From Tetmemena sp. SeJ-2015 (taxonomy: Eukaryota; Ciliophora; Spirotrichea; Sporadotrichida; Oxytrichidae), in the NCBI GenBank assembly GCA_027382625.1, contig JAJKFJ010021871.1:124001-188000 (forward strand): a stretch of DNA of 64,000 nucleotides, written 5' to 3'. Both the position numbers and the translations under genes were made by a program. Positions 25,649 through 38,800 of this stretch are shown here, piece by piece. Below the pieces are notes generated by a model, which was not told the DNA's origin, searched no databases, and saw only the letters and a list, made by a program, of their open reading frames with translations. How positions within the stretch are numbered: position 1 is the stretch's first letter; each line of letters starts with the position of its first letter.

Positions 25649-28600
25649 TAATTTTCATTTTTCTATATTACCTTCAAGGGACATGCACTTCAAGAAATCT
25701 GCTCTCTCTATCTTTGGACGCAGAAGACAAAAAGTCACCTGAAAAAATGCTTATCAAATTGACAGACAAGATAAATGAGATAGAGAAGAAGGAACTTCAG
25801 AATTTGGAATCTCAAAACATGGACATGGGTTTTGACCTCAACTAGATCAACTTTCAAATGTAAGAAGAACCCCGAAAAAGATTTAACTCTTTATAGTTTG
25901 AGAAGAGAAAAGGAGTTGAAATTTCTGGAGGAGTTATACGAAACTCTTTAAACTGAGGAAAACTTGAACCAACAAGAAAAAGTAAAGCTCGAAACCACAG
26001 AGGCGAAATTGCTGAAAGCATATGAGAATCTTAATCGAGTTGAGGTGGAGAAGAAAAGATTAGAGCAAATTTTCATCGTCTGCTAGAGAAATCCAGCCAA
26101 AAATCAAGAATGGATTAGAGTAAGTGATTTTCCTATTTCTGTTTCTTAGAATCATATAGAATTTGGAATCGCAAGTTGAAAGCATGCGAAAGCTTGTAAA
26201 GTATCAAGAACTACAAATCCAACAGTATAAAACAGAAGTTAATATACTACTTTTAGATTATAATGAATTTAATAAGTAGAGGAGAATGCAAAAAAATGTC
26301 TGAAATTCACTCTTAGATGGCAGAAAAGAGAACTCTCCGCAGACAAGCAATCTAGAAAGTTTCAAACATTATCGAGTAGAAAAGGCAACTAGATATAAGA
26401 GTGGCTGAGGTTGAGGAGCAAAGAGTACAAATTCTTAAAGGAATGGAAGGCCCAGAGAAAGTTATAAACAAGCTTAAGCAAAGACAAATTGTTTACAGAA
26501 AGTGGATTGCTAAACTTTAAGTAACTAAAGCATTCGTAAACGAAAAGAAGAACTAAACAAATTTATTGCTTCAAGAAATTTGAGTAAATTATTTTTGAGT
26601 TTACTATGAGAAAGCGTTTAGGAAAATCACTGCAGTCCCCGGTATTTCAAATCCTAATGACATAGAAGGGGTCTTCTTAGTTTCATCGAGAGGACGAATG
26701 ATCTAAGAAAGACTAAATAAACAAAGGAAAGAAAGATGGAGTAAATGAAAGTTGAGAAAGCTAGACTTGAGGAAGAACTGAGAAATATTTAAAATGGTCA
26801 GCCTTAATATGATCATACAGATATCGAAGCTGTTCAAAATAAGGTAGCAATCAAGGAGAAAGCTCTAAGGGATCTAAGAAATAATACTCAAAGAGGTCTT
26901 TTTCATATCGCAGACCTGAAGTATCTTTATCTCTTAATTATTTTTGTAAAAAGAGTGGCTTGTTTAATGTGTCAAAGTAGTTAGGAGTAAAGAATGTTGT
27001 GGATGTGGAAATTACGAGCCTCCAAAGTGTGAATGAATTTTCACAAAAACTTAGTGAGAGATTCAATTTGATCATCAAGAGGATCTAAGTTTTGCAGCAT
27101 AGGCAAAGCAAGAGTTCTGCAAACCCTATACACTTTGGGAATGAATTCTCTCTGATTGTTGAGGAGGCAATAGGAGCTGATGTAGACGCAGATTTAAGTC
27201 TTCTTCACAAAGATAAAATATAATAATTTTAAACTTTTAAAGATGGCCATGGGGGAACTGCATCATCATCAATCCTTTATTCTCCTATTGAAGACGATAG
27301 GAAATTAAATTCAAACTCAGCTATGGCAAACTCTGGAAATCTAGGTGGAGTTATCTATATTATCTTTAATTAACTAGGGTTTTATTTTTAAAAAAGGAGA
27401 TAAAGTAAATGAACTTCTAGCTCACAGTAGCATGAGTAAAGGAGTAGACTATAAATGGAGCTGCTGGCTAAGGCAGTTACGGAGAAGGCACTCCCGCTAG
27501 ATAAACAAGGAAAAAATAACCGAAACAAAGTAAGATAGCAAATTTAAGTTCATCATATAATTATAGGGACAAGCAATCATCAAGGTTTGAACACATCAGA
27601 GAATATCTAGACTTAAAATAATGACTTTCCTAATAACGCACTTTCATTTTTAATTATTATATAAACATATTTAAGATTGAATGCAAGCGGTGGAGCTAAC
27701 AATTCTGCTAGTCAAAATGCAATTGTGTCTCTTTTCTAGCACAACTCTAAATAAGATAAGGGGGAAGATTCGGAGACTGAGGAACGAAATCAGATGAAGA
27801 TGGAGCGCTTGAAAGTTAAGTAACTTCTGGGCTTCTTGCATGCGAAAAATAACTCCTCTCTTAATCTTTCATCTTTTTATTAACTATGAATTTACATTAA
27901 ATCATTTTTTCTCTCATCAAGCCAAGTCATAAGCAGAAAGTCATTTGCAGTTAAGAATGGAAATAATCTCAATTCCTCCAATCAACCCTTGAGTCTCTCT
28001 AATTCTTACTCCTTTGATAAGAAATTTTATAATTTATATTTTCTCTTTGATGAAAAAGACAAGAGCAAAAGCCTTTTTGGAGCTGCAAACGGCGTAAAAG
28101 CCTAATTAAATATCCATCATCAACCAAGTTAAGCAGCATAATAATCTTCAAAATTCTCACCAGAAAGCCTTAGAATAACGGCTTTCTCATCTACCAAGTC
28201 TAAAAATTCACTCTCTGCCTAAAAATTAAAGAACTTTGGGGACAGTATAAAAATGTAAAACGGGCAATCAATTCCAAGCTAAAGAATGAATGTGGGGGTG
28301 GGAGCTAATGGAGTGGAAGCCAAAGATAGTAAGAAAAGAGTCATCAAAAAGGTTTCTAAAGGGCTACAGTAAGATTTCATGAATCAACTTTAGGAAAGTT
28401 TTAACCAAATAGAAATTTTCATCTAATTTCTTTTTTGATTGATGAAGTTAGCTTAAGGTTATAAACCCTAACCAGCCAAATTATTATTTGTTTAAAATAT
28501 TGATGGATAATGAGATAATAAAATTAAGGTTAAGTTCCTCCAACCTTCAGTCACAGTAACTCATAGGGTAGCAAGGGAGGCTCTAAGAAACCTCCTACCT

Positions 28601-28920
28601 CAAATATGCAGGAGTAAATATATTGTAATGAATTTATTTATCCCTTATAAATTAAGCAAACATTGACCATAGGGAAACCCAAAGCTTAAGACAGCAGTTT
28701 AAGTCTCAACCATTATCCAAGCTAGACAAGTGACCAAAAGGGGAACTCTTAGATCTAGAATGCTGGAAAATAGATTGCAGTATCAACTCTTGGAGCTATT
28801 AACAGAGATAAAAGTATTTTAATTTTATTGTTGAATTTAAGTTCAGATTCAAATGCCTAAAATGCACTTAGAAAAGTTGCTCAAGAGGCTAGCATTATTA
28901 AGTTAATGAAGAAAAACTGA
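25649..28920 (+). CDS. Long coiled-coil protein, unrecognised
   Basis: From about 25700 the frame reads DAEDKKSPEKMLIKLTDKIN, then strong coiled coils (ELKFLEELYETLQTEENLNQ; NLESQVESMRKLVKYQELQI; KQRQIVYRKWIAKLQVTKAF) to about 26570. The region 26590-27330 continues with VNEFSQKLSERFNLIIKRIQ and an acidic Leu-rich piece (IVEEAIGADVDADLSLL). From 27.3 kb the product is Ser/Asn/Gln-rich and disordered, ending QEASIIKLMKKN at TGA 28918-28920. Numerous introns or IESs are implied by frame changes. It may be the C-terminal half of the preceding gene, because no clean start ATG or spacer separates them. Cytoskeletal or ciliary scaffold is a guess from composition. Confidence 0.45.
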
Positions 28921-29822
28921 ATTTCATAAGCAACTTTAAAAAAAAGTTAATTTTTTAATTTTCGCATTCAAATTACAGTTGTCATCTTTTAAAGCTCATA
29001 AAAATATTACTTCTAAGTTATATTTTAATTTTAATTATTAAATTTTAACATTCGGAGTATCTCTAAATTTATTATTACATCATTTTTGCATTGAGGTCAA
29101 TAAGATTGTTCATAAGAGCATACTTTTTTCTGAAATAAATATACAAATAGTTTTTGGCTTTTCAATATGGTAGCCCAAAAAAGGACTGTCATTCTATATT
29201 AGTGAATTGGATTTTTAGTTAGAGTTGTGAATTCGAACAGCGAAAAAGGATTTTAAAATGAGTATTCAATCCAACTATACTCATTCCTAATGTTGTAATA
29301 AAATATTTAAATAACCAATCTAAATATACTATTTATTTTTGAGGCTGTTAGCAAGCACTATAGTTTGATTGATTCTAAATAGTCAGTGAAATTAAGAGAA
29401 AGAGAGAAGAGAGTTATTTCAAATTCTAATTGAAGAATAAACATGCTCAAAAAATATTAAATTATAAAATGAAACATCATAACTTCGCTAACTTTACCAG
29501 CCACAACCAAACCAGGTTGGGGCCATCAGACTATGAATTTATTTTCTCAAAGTTTTAATTTTATTAAATATTAATGGGAGGGGATGAAGGTGTATCTCTT
29601 TCTCCTTTTTTTTGTAATTTTAAATGATGAAATATATATTTTAAAATTCACAAATGACATATGAGTTGTTATCCTTAAAGCATGAACTCTATATCTTACT
29701 TATAAGTGAATTCTACTCTCATTTTTAGGAATTACCTAACATTAATGTTTTTCAATTTATTTTCTATAAACACATGAAGAAACTAAATTCTACCTCTCAA
29801 AATTGATGAGGGATCGACAGAT
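28921..29822. other. AT-rich intergenic spacer
   Basis: About 900 nt, strongly AT-rich, with no convincing frame on either strand and no recognised RNA. It separates a coiled-coil gene from the channel gene, both on the plus strand. Confidence 0.45.
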
Positions 29823-32800
29823 ATGAATATGATAGGGAAGAGTGAGGCAGCAAATTTAAAAAACACGACAGTCGTCCTCTCTAAACCTAAACTTACTACA
29901 AATAACAGTCAGCGATTTTCAACAGAGAACTTCGGCCCAGCTAAGCAAAGTCTCTACTCAGTGTAAGTGGTGGTGGTGATTCCAAAAATATTCATACAAC
30001 TATTCAAATATAAGAATTTAGCAGTCGACTCCTCAAGAATCAATTGTAAAGTCATATTTGTTTTATCTATGAATCTTGGAATATAGATTCCTGAGGATTC
30101 AGCTTTGTTTAAATATGATAAATAAATAATTGATTATGTTCATCTTCTTTGATACCAATTTTAGCTATTCGAATTTCAATAAATAGCTTTTCCATCTATA
30201 GACTAGGGCCCTAGGACATTTTGGATGAGTATATGAAAGCGGCATTTGAAGGAGACCTTAACAAACTCAAGTAAGTAAAACTCTTTCGATAATCCAAAAA
30301 TTATTTTGCTTTTGATCTTGCTGTGAGCTTCAGAAACGGTGTTTTTATTTTTAAGGATGCACTCAATTTAATACCATATTCATTAGAAAAATTGATAAAT
30401 AACTTTTAAAGTCCTAAATTCCAAAAATTTTGGAAGAAGAATCTACTTTCCTTCTTTCTGGCTGTGTAAAACCAAAAAGTGAAGACAGCAAACAAGATTT
30501 ACAAGCGCTACGACATCTTGAAGACCATCATACAATCGCTCATTATAAAATATGACTAAACACACAACTTAGGAGATCAGAAGAGATTCAGTCTTCACAT
30601 CAAGAATTCTATAAACCCAAAAATATATATATGCAATAGCTGTGAACTCATTTAAAAGGATTCTATTTTTAAGTTTAGAAGTCCCGCAGAAATCAGAGAG
30701 AGGAGAGAGTAGCACTATTGGAGCAAGAGGACTTTGTATTGACTGACCCTCACTACTCGTCACAAAATTCAATCCCAATTGATAAACAAAGCCTACAGTC
30801 GCCCACTCCTTCCAAATTCAAAAGTCAGTTTGATAAAAGGTAAGCTAATATACCATCTATCTGCTGCTTATAATAAATATGTCTATCTATTTTCTTTGAA
30901 ATTTCATAAATATTTATGCTGTAGGCTCACACATGCTCATTCTTAGTTCAAGCCACTCTAAGGCTAAGCTACCAAAATAATTTCAAATCCTCTACAAAGA
31001 AATGAAGATGAGTTTGACTCTCTAAATGCGAGCAGTCACCTAGGTTATTAGTCAGCAGATTTGAGCTCAACCCTCAATAAGGTTCCCATCTCAAACTAAA
31101 ACCCTAATAATTTAGGAATTAATCAGTAGAAATAAAATAAATTGCAATCAAATAAGAGAGATAACTCGGAAGAATAAACTAATAGAGGCAACAATAATAG
31201 TCCTATTACAAGCAAAAAATAAAATTACCTTAATCAAAGTCCAAGCAGAACTGTTATAGTTGGCTCAAATTCAGCGCAAGGGACTGCGAGATCGAAGTCT
31301 GTGCATCAAACAGTCTCAAAAATTCATCAAACTTTGAGGTAGGACATAGACCTCCAAAAAAGCTTTGATAATATGCCAAAGTCTGAGTATATTAAAGACA
31401 CAAATAATGAGAACAATTTTAGCTATTTTGAGTAAGTATAAATAGATTAAGTGATATTAAAAATTTAGACGAGACTCTGACTTGATATTTTTGACTAAGA
31501 TATTCAGGAGCGAAATCAGTAAAAAGTTCAATTCAAACTTGCTGAGGATTGCTCTGAACACAAATGAGGACAAGATAGCAGCATTTCTCGTGGCAAGATA
31601 CCCAGTTTAGATAGATGAATAAGTGATGGACTTTGCTATATAGCATAGAAATCTTCTCTTTATTCAGTAAGCTTTTGATTTGTGAAATTGAAATTTTAGC
31701 AATGTCTTCTATTACAAGAAGAATATTTTCATAAATTGCGTGGAGAAGAAAGACACTAAGAGCAGCTTTACAGAGATAGAGGATGACGAATTTGGCGATG
31801 TTTTCACTCTAGAGAAGCTAATAAAGAGAATAAACGACTACTACGATTATCATGCAAGTGAGGAAATACTCTCTTAAGTTCTGAAATGGAAGTTTGAGTC
31901 GAGAGAAAACATTTTGAAGATTTTGTGTGATTTAGGCCACGAAAGAATAGCGTCCAAATTCATGTTCGATCATGAGAAGTGGGCTGATAAAGAGTTCTTC
32001 TTCTATTGTGTCCACTAAGAGAAATCTTACTTTCTAAAGCACGCCCTCAGGAACTAATACTTTCTTGGAGACTATATGAATGATTCCTAGATGATCTTCT
32101 CAGTTGTTCATGACTTGTAAAAAGGATAAAAGATTTTATTCAACTTGAACCTCCTGCTGTTTACGATTTCAGAAAATGGAGCTTACCTTAGCTAAAGTAA
32201 ATTTCATTCTTTTAATTGCTTTCAGGGATTTTAACACAGCGATTCAAAGCTTTTTGCTTCCAAACTTGGAGACTAGTTACATGATGGTGCCTATAATCCG
32301 ATAATGACAATTTCCCTGATGATCTAGTATCTTAAGAGAATCAAATATGGTAATATTACATCCTCTCCTTAAATAACCACTTTTAGATTTCAACGTTCTC
32401 GATATGGAATGTATTTAGTTGATCCACAAGTTTAAAATCCTAGGAAGATTGATCATTGAAAACCTATAGTTCGATGAAATTGAGAGAGTCTTTCTAGAGA
32501 AAGATTTCAAGGACAGAACTGTGCTAAACATAATCACTCAGAACGAGATTATCGTGTTTATAGTAAAAAGCAAGCTCAAGTATCTTATTGATAAAATTTG
32601 GGAGGGCAGATTCTACTCTATGGTTGATGGGAAGCTCTCTCACTTTTCAAAGACATCATTTCTCGCCTAAAACTAAGACAAAAGAGCCAAGGGTCATAAG
32701 ATCACTCTGCAAGAAGTTATAGGAAGTAAATTCAAAGCAAATATAGATGACTACAATTTCATGTACCAAATGATTTTTAGAAGAGAAAGTATTAATCTAA

Positions 32801-35576
32801 TCCTCATTAAGGATTTTATTTGTGCGACTGCAATAACGTTCTGCTTAAAATTAATGTTAAAATATTTAATGATGCTTCTAATACATTAACTTATAGTATC
32901 AAAATCTTTTTACTGCCAGAAATTATATGGATTTGGAGACAACAGAAGAAAAGCTAGCTGTTATAGAAGGGAATCTTTAGAAGTATCCAATTTATTTAAT
33001 ATCTCAAAAATTTAATAAGTATAAGAACGTAAATTTCATTGGGACTATACTATCTGTATCTTTCTTGTTGAACTTTTTTCAAAGAATTATCCATAATTAT
33101 GTTTCAACTAAAATAGTTGAAATCGATTTTTGGACTTATTTTGACTTTGGTGCTGGAATTGCAAATATAGTCGCTTTTAACTTGATAGGAAACTCAAAAC
33201 CAGAGAGTTTGTTCAATCAAAAATCTAAATGGTCACTTGACTATTACATGAATGCAATTATTGTGATTGCTTGGTTCAGGTATACCTAGAGAATTTAATT
33301 TATTGCTTTGTTGAGAAAGAAATAATATATTTCAGTTATTTCATGATTGTGAGCTCTATAGCAAAGGTAACCCTCACTCTATACAAGATGCTTTACGAGA
33401 CAATATCTTTCTTCGTTATCTTGTGTAGCTATCTATTTATAGCTGCGACAATATTCAATCTTCTATTCTAAAATGCACCTACAGAAGACGCAAAAGACTA
33501 TTAAAGCATTTTATCAATTTAAATATAGCATCTTTTCCTCTCTAAGAGCAATGATAGACTTTTTCATAGGATAGTACGATCAAAAGGATATGGCTAATTA
33601 CACAACTTCTCACTCTATACTTGAAACAGTGCACATAGTAATCTCACATATTTTCCTCATGAACTTTTTGAGATTTTAGCAGTTTAAAAATTCAAAAGGC
33701 ATTTTTGCAGCTCATATCTTGGAGAAATATATCAAAGTATGAAGAGATAATTGAGTATACTATATTTTTTGCCCCTTTAACGTAATTTAAAATTTAGGCA
33801 TAATAAATTTTGGAGAAATTTTTTGATCGCATTTAACGCAGGTTTATGTGAATATGATACAAAATGGCGACTTTTATGCCATTTAGTACTCATTCATCTT
33901 TGTGACGAAATATATCAAAGCTATGGAAGAGGATAACGGCTATGAGCTATTCATTCTACTCCCCCCTCCTTTGAATTTTCTGCTGGTTCCTCTTCTTTTA
34001 GTATGCTGGTCAGATTCTCTGTCCAAGAAGGTTTCAAGGGCAATAGAGTATTTTAATTTCTGGGGAGAGAATTTAGTGCTTATATTTCTTCATTTCCTCT
34101 ACTTTGTGACACTAGATGCGCTAATCTATGTCAAAACCATCTTCAAGCTCTATCAAGTTGAGGGTTGGGGCAACTACTTTCTCTCAACGATACTTTGGTG
34201 TTTGCTAGGCCCACTCTATCTGCTGAAAATCAACTTAGAGGACACCTGCGTTTTCTTCAACATCCTCTGCTTTGAGAAAAGTGTGTCTTTTAATCACGAA
34301 GAGGAGGAAAAGAAGAAAATGATTCAGCACAAATTCTACATTTACAGAGATACCATAAGAGCAATTTATTATCATTTTAAGAAGGGAAGAAGAATTAATT
34401 TACCTTGTTTAAATGAAGTAGTTGATGTATGTGGCTGATGATAGCTCAATAGTGTTTTAGAGAAAGTAAAATGTGCAGAAGCTTTTCACGCAAAAGCTTT
34501 CTTTCAAGGAGAAAAAGAAAAGGCATGATTTGGAGTAAGATGTGAGTGATACATTCATCATAGATAAGGAGTTGATCATTCAAACTTATGCTGAGATAGC
34601 CAAAAGAATGTTACAAATTAATTCATGCAATGCAGATTCATTTTATGTCTATACTTAGTAGTACAGGATGAGGTTCAATCAACTCAAGAAGATGAAAAGC
34701 AATTAAATGAAGTAAAAATTGACTTACTTGTATAAATTAGAGTATATTCTCAACCATGGATCGTGCTCTCATATCTTAAAGAGATCAGATTTTGAGTGAG
34801 CCTCAACTTTCAAGAGAGTTCAAATCTCTCGTGGGTGATATTATGCTCACAAACAGAAATGATCCTACTAAAATTAGAGATGCTGATAATTCCAATTAAG
34901 TCTTAAATATTTTTGAACGAGCGAGAGAGATGATGCAAAACTCGGTCGATCAAATGACCTCAGACGAATTGAAACTAGTGAAGTCATTTTTGAGAAAATT
35001 CGAAATCTTCAACAAGAATTAGCAAAACTCTTCTGTGAATCTCTCCTTAGTTTGCAAGGCCTTCCCTTTAAATTTCACATACTAGTTTGTGCACAAAATC
35101 GAGTTGATAAATTTCATGCAGATGCAGAAAATTCTGATCAAGTTTTACAATGATGATAAAGATGAAATGTTCAACTATTATGATAATAGGATGAAGAGCA
35201 GATTTAATATGATCAAGTATAACATGGACTATAATATTGAGTTGCAACAGGAGATAGTTGATTTAGCATAATTCATCAAGGCTCATCATTTTAAAGGCAT
35301 TGACAATGATCTCAACAAAATCATTATTCAGGAGAAAAGATAGGAAAATAAAATGAAGTATTTTATTTTGCTTTAAATAGATAAAAGTTCCTAGTAAAAA
35401 TAGTTTAATTTCCATTACCTTAAATTAAACTTTTCATTCATTTCATAAATTCTAAAGATAAATAAATCTTAGAATTTTAAGACCAAAGTTTTGGTCAAAT
35501 TGATTCGCTTATCTTATAATCTCATCATTTAGAATTAAAGATCAGGCAACCAAAAAGATTTGAGGATATATAATGA
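29823..35576 (+). CDS. Ankyrin/TRP-like cation channel
   Basis: ATG 29823 (MNMIGKSEAANLKNTT) starts a Ser/Asn-rich cytoplasmic N-terminus. Ankyrin-like helices follow (DEYMKAAFEGDLNKLK; FNSNLLRIALNTNEDKIAAF; FHDHEKW-type repeats near 31950; GDQLHDGAYNPIMTISLMIQ). Near 32470 is a linker typical of TRP channels, EKDFKDRTVLNIITQNE. About six hydrophobic segments lie at 32990-34250 (for example IGTILSVSFLLNFFQRI; ISFFVILCSYLFIAATIFNL; LNFLLVPLLLVCW). A basic/helical cytosolic tail runs on to TGA 35574-35576 (RQPKRFEDIQ). The order ankyrin repeats, channel core, long C-tail is that of TRP-family channels; selectivity cannot be read. Introns are frequent, and one IES is well defined at 30606. Confidence 0.6.
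30606..30666 (+). repeat. IES with 7-bp pointer ATTCTAT
   Basis: Copies of ATTCTAT at 30606-30612 and 30660-30666. Removing 54 nt joins HIKNSI to FKFRSPAEIREERVALLEQE without a frame change and deletes an internal stretch with an in-frame TGA (near 30638). No GT...AG intron fits. Confidence 0.75.
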
Positions 35577-35700
35577 ATTTTTATCTATGCTTGTTTATTG
35601 AAGAACGCCTTTTGTTGAATTAATCTCCTAAGTTAATTTTATTTTGACTTATATCAGAGATTTCTCTTTCAAAAAGTAGTCAAATTAGAATGTTGTTATG

Positions 35701-38199
35701 ATGAATATCAATCGTTTCAGACCCAAGGCAAAGAATTCTCGTACTTATTCAAACGAGGATCCAAGCTCCACTACAAGTAAAGGCTAATAGAATGGTTTCT
35801 AAAACCCTATAGGCCAAAGTTTGTTAGGTCAAGGATGAAAGTATATTTATTATACTTTCAAAGACATTTTAAATTTCATTTATTAAGGAACGAATTCACT
35901 AAGTTCTGGGAATCAAAAAGGCCAGCTAGCTAACATAAATTCTCAGACAAAGAATAAGCCTAAATAAACGGAGCCCTATAACTTATCAGTACCTGCGGGG
36001 AACCCTAATAATTATCGAGGAAAATAAATGCAGGTCACGGACAGTATATAAACAGATAAGGATTCCTTTAAAGAGGACTCTGTCATGACTTTAGCAAATG
36101 AGACAAAGCAAAGCAGGAAAAATGTAAATGAGGCAATGAGGAACACTAATGCTAAAGGAGAGAATAAGGCGATAAGAAGGATGAGTAAAATAGATAGTCA
36201 GGGTAGGGCGCTCTTTCTGCAAAGAACAATGACAGTAAACAACACTCAAGCAAGAAGGGAAAACCAGGACCTGAGAGAAGGGAGATTGAATGAGGATTCT
36301 AATCGAGGCTTGGATCAAGATTTTTCAAAAGACCAAACAAGAGAGCCTTCAAGAAATACAGTCCTGGACAAATAGAGTAGCTCAAGTAGAAGTAGTAGTA
36401 GTAGTTCCTCATCTTCAATGTCATCCTCTCAGAATTCTAGAGTTTTCACTAATGAAGAATAATTTATATTCTTTAGAGTGAATTAGTGAGTTATCATATT
36501 TTTTTATAAGAAAAGGTGCAAAAGAAAAGTACTTACAAGAATTAGAAAACGCTCAAGTAAGAAAAAAAGTCTAATAAAGTTGATAAGTTAGGAAAGCAAG
36601 GAATCAGTTTTCAACTGGGATGATAATTAAACTACCTCTAAGAATAGAAATATGTAGGTATTTCCTGAGATAACTTCTCCTCAACCTTTAGACAATGACT
36701 TCAAATAGAGAAGCCCCTTTGCTGCCCTCAATTAAAAGACTGGTTTCTTATTTTAATCTTTAAAAGACAAATCCCAAAATTATCCATAGTCAACTAAAGG
36801 CTAATAGAAACTTTCGAATTTCTTTTATCTATTTAACTATCTAGTTAGACAAGCAATTAGGAAACTCGCTACAAAGACAATGAATCAAAGCCACGCAATC
36901 CGCAATCTGTAGTTGAAACTCATAAATTCGGCACAGATGATGAAGATGAGCTAGATGAGGAGATTGCTCAAATCTCAAATGAGTACCAGGTTTAAAGAAT
37001 GGAGGGAGGTAAAACCAGAAATGGAGATGCTTATTTCTATAAGAACCAAATCAACAGTTTTGAGTGGACTCTTTCAAATGGCACACCTTATATTCTTAAT
37101 TTAAAAGGCAATAAGATTCTAGAAGATGCTCTCTAGAAGACTTCCATAATTTCATAATTTTGCAATTTAATTAGTTTTTTCTTGCTAAAAATAATGTAGC
37201 AGAAGATTCACAAGAGAGCATCAGACTTGAAGTAACAAAAGGAAAAAGCTTATCAAAATGCAGTCCAAAATAATCGGAAGTTGCTTTAGGATGCGGAGGA
37301 AGGACTTTTCAAAAGCAAGAAATCAAATACAAAAAGTACAGTCAATGATGAAAGAGAGAGATCTCTAAGTCCGGAAAAGCAAGATCCATAACAAAGAGCT
37401 GCCAATCACTCTAATTAAATAGGAAAGACGGTGAAATCCTTTATAGATGATAGCTCTTATGAATACATAACTTTATTTATTTTGAGGTTAAACAATGAAG
37501 AATCTTCAGAATCGATTAGAGATTCCTTATCTTTTTTTTTAAAGAGATAAAGCTCAAGATAAGAAAATGCTGAGCATCCCTCTTATTTCTGAAGGTGCCT
37601 CTACAGATTTCCAAAATTAATAAATACCATCTTGGAACAAAGTCAACAATACTCCTGAGTTGATGAACTCCCAGCAACCAAGCTCAAGTAATGCTCAGGA
37701 ATCAAAATCAAACTATACCTATGAGACTCCATATTTGAATAATCCAGCAGATCTTTTTGAGCATTAGAGTAATGAATAGCTAAATAACTTTACAACTTCG
37801 CAGGAAAGAAAAAGCAGCTCTAATAACTCTTCAGAAGAAAAACTGAGATAGTAGCAACACCCATAAGATAAAAGCCACAAATTCTGGAATTAATCAAAAT
37901 GGAGCTAAAAATAACTCATCTAGCAATTCATCTAATCAGCAACCAAACGATAATAATCCTTCATATCACTTAAAATTAGAAGTCGTAAGAAGCCCTTCTA
38001 AAGTAAAAGAGATACTTGAAAGCTAGCAGAGATCTGAACAAAAAATAACAGTGAGGAATGATATGAGAGCTAACAGCAAGGGGAAAACAATATATGAGAG
38101 CAGTATGATAGAAACTCAGAAAGTGACGATTTAAACTCGGATTCTGAAGAAAGCTTAAACTTAAAAGGCCTTACACATAGAAAGCACCAAAGAAATTGA
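35701..38199 (+). CDS. Large disordered Ser/Gln/Asn-rich protein
   Basis: ATG 35701 (an in-frame ATG also at 35698) begins MNINRFRPKAKNSRTYSNED. The product is Ser, Gln, Asn and charge-rich throughout, with a poly-Ser run near 36380-36430 (SSSSRSSSSSSSSSMSSS), an acidic patch (FGTDDEDELDEEIAQISNEY) near 36950, and a short ordered-looking piece (QINSFEWTLSNGTPYILNLK) near 37060. A Lys/Gln helical piece (ASDLKQQKEKAYQNAVQNN) lies near 37240. It ends RNSESDDLNSDSEESLNLK...RKHQRN at TGA 38197-38199. Frame breaks near 35845-35885, 36485-36520, 37150-37190, 37455-37555 and 37905 mark introns or IESs. Family unknown; could be a nuclear or granule protein. Confidence 0.5.
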
Positions 38200-38800
38200 A
38201 AAATGAATTCTATGTTATTGAGCATTTTTAACTATGAGATTAGAGTAATATTTTATATATTCTTGAGATTCATATGTATTTTGAGTGAAAATTAATTATT
38301 CCATAAATATTGTTAATATTTTTCTTTCATGAGTATTAAATTATAAATCGATGAATATACAGTCTTTTTTTCTGCAATATTAATTTTTCCTTTATTAATA
38401 TCTTTTCACTGATTATATTTCTTTTTAAAACTTTTATTCTTTAAATGAGCTATAATATAATTCTCATTCATTTAAAAACTATTTTTTTCTTCAATAAATT
38501 ATATGACTAAATTTTTAAATCTTTTTCTTTTAAAAATTTTAAAATTTTTCCCTTAAATTTTTTTAAATTTTATTATAAAAATTTTCTATTTTTTTAATTT
38601 TTAACTAAAAAATTTAAATTTTTTTAAAATTTTTTCTTTTTGATAAAAATTTCGGATTGAAAAACTTTTTTTTGAAATTTTAAAATTGAATCTGTTTTTA
38701 AATTTAGTAAATTTTTTAATTTTTTAAAAAAAAATTTAGTGGACACTTTGAATTGGCTTAAGCCATAATTAAAATTTTAAATTCTTAGCGTTTTGTATGG
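38200..38800. other. Extremely AT-rich low-complexity block
   Basis: About 600 nt of runs of A and T (TTTTAAAATTTT-like), especially 38460-38740. It forms the convergent 3' gap between a plus-strand and a minus-strand gene. No frame or RNA is visible. Confidence 0.6.
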
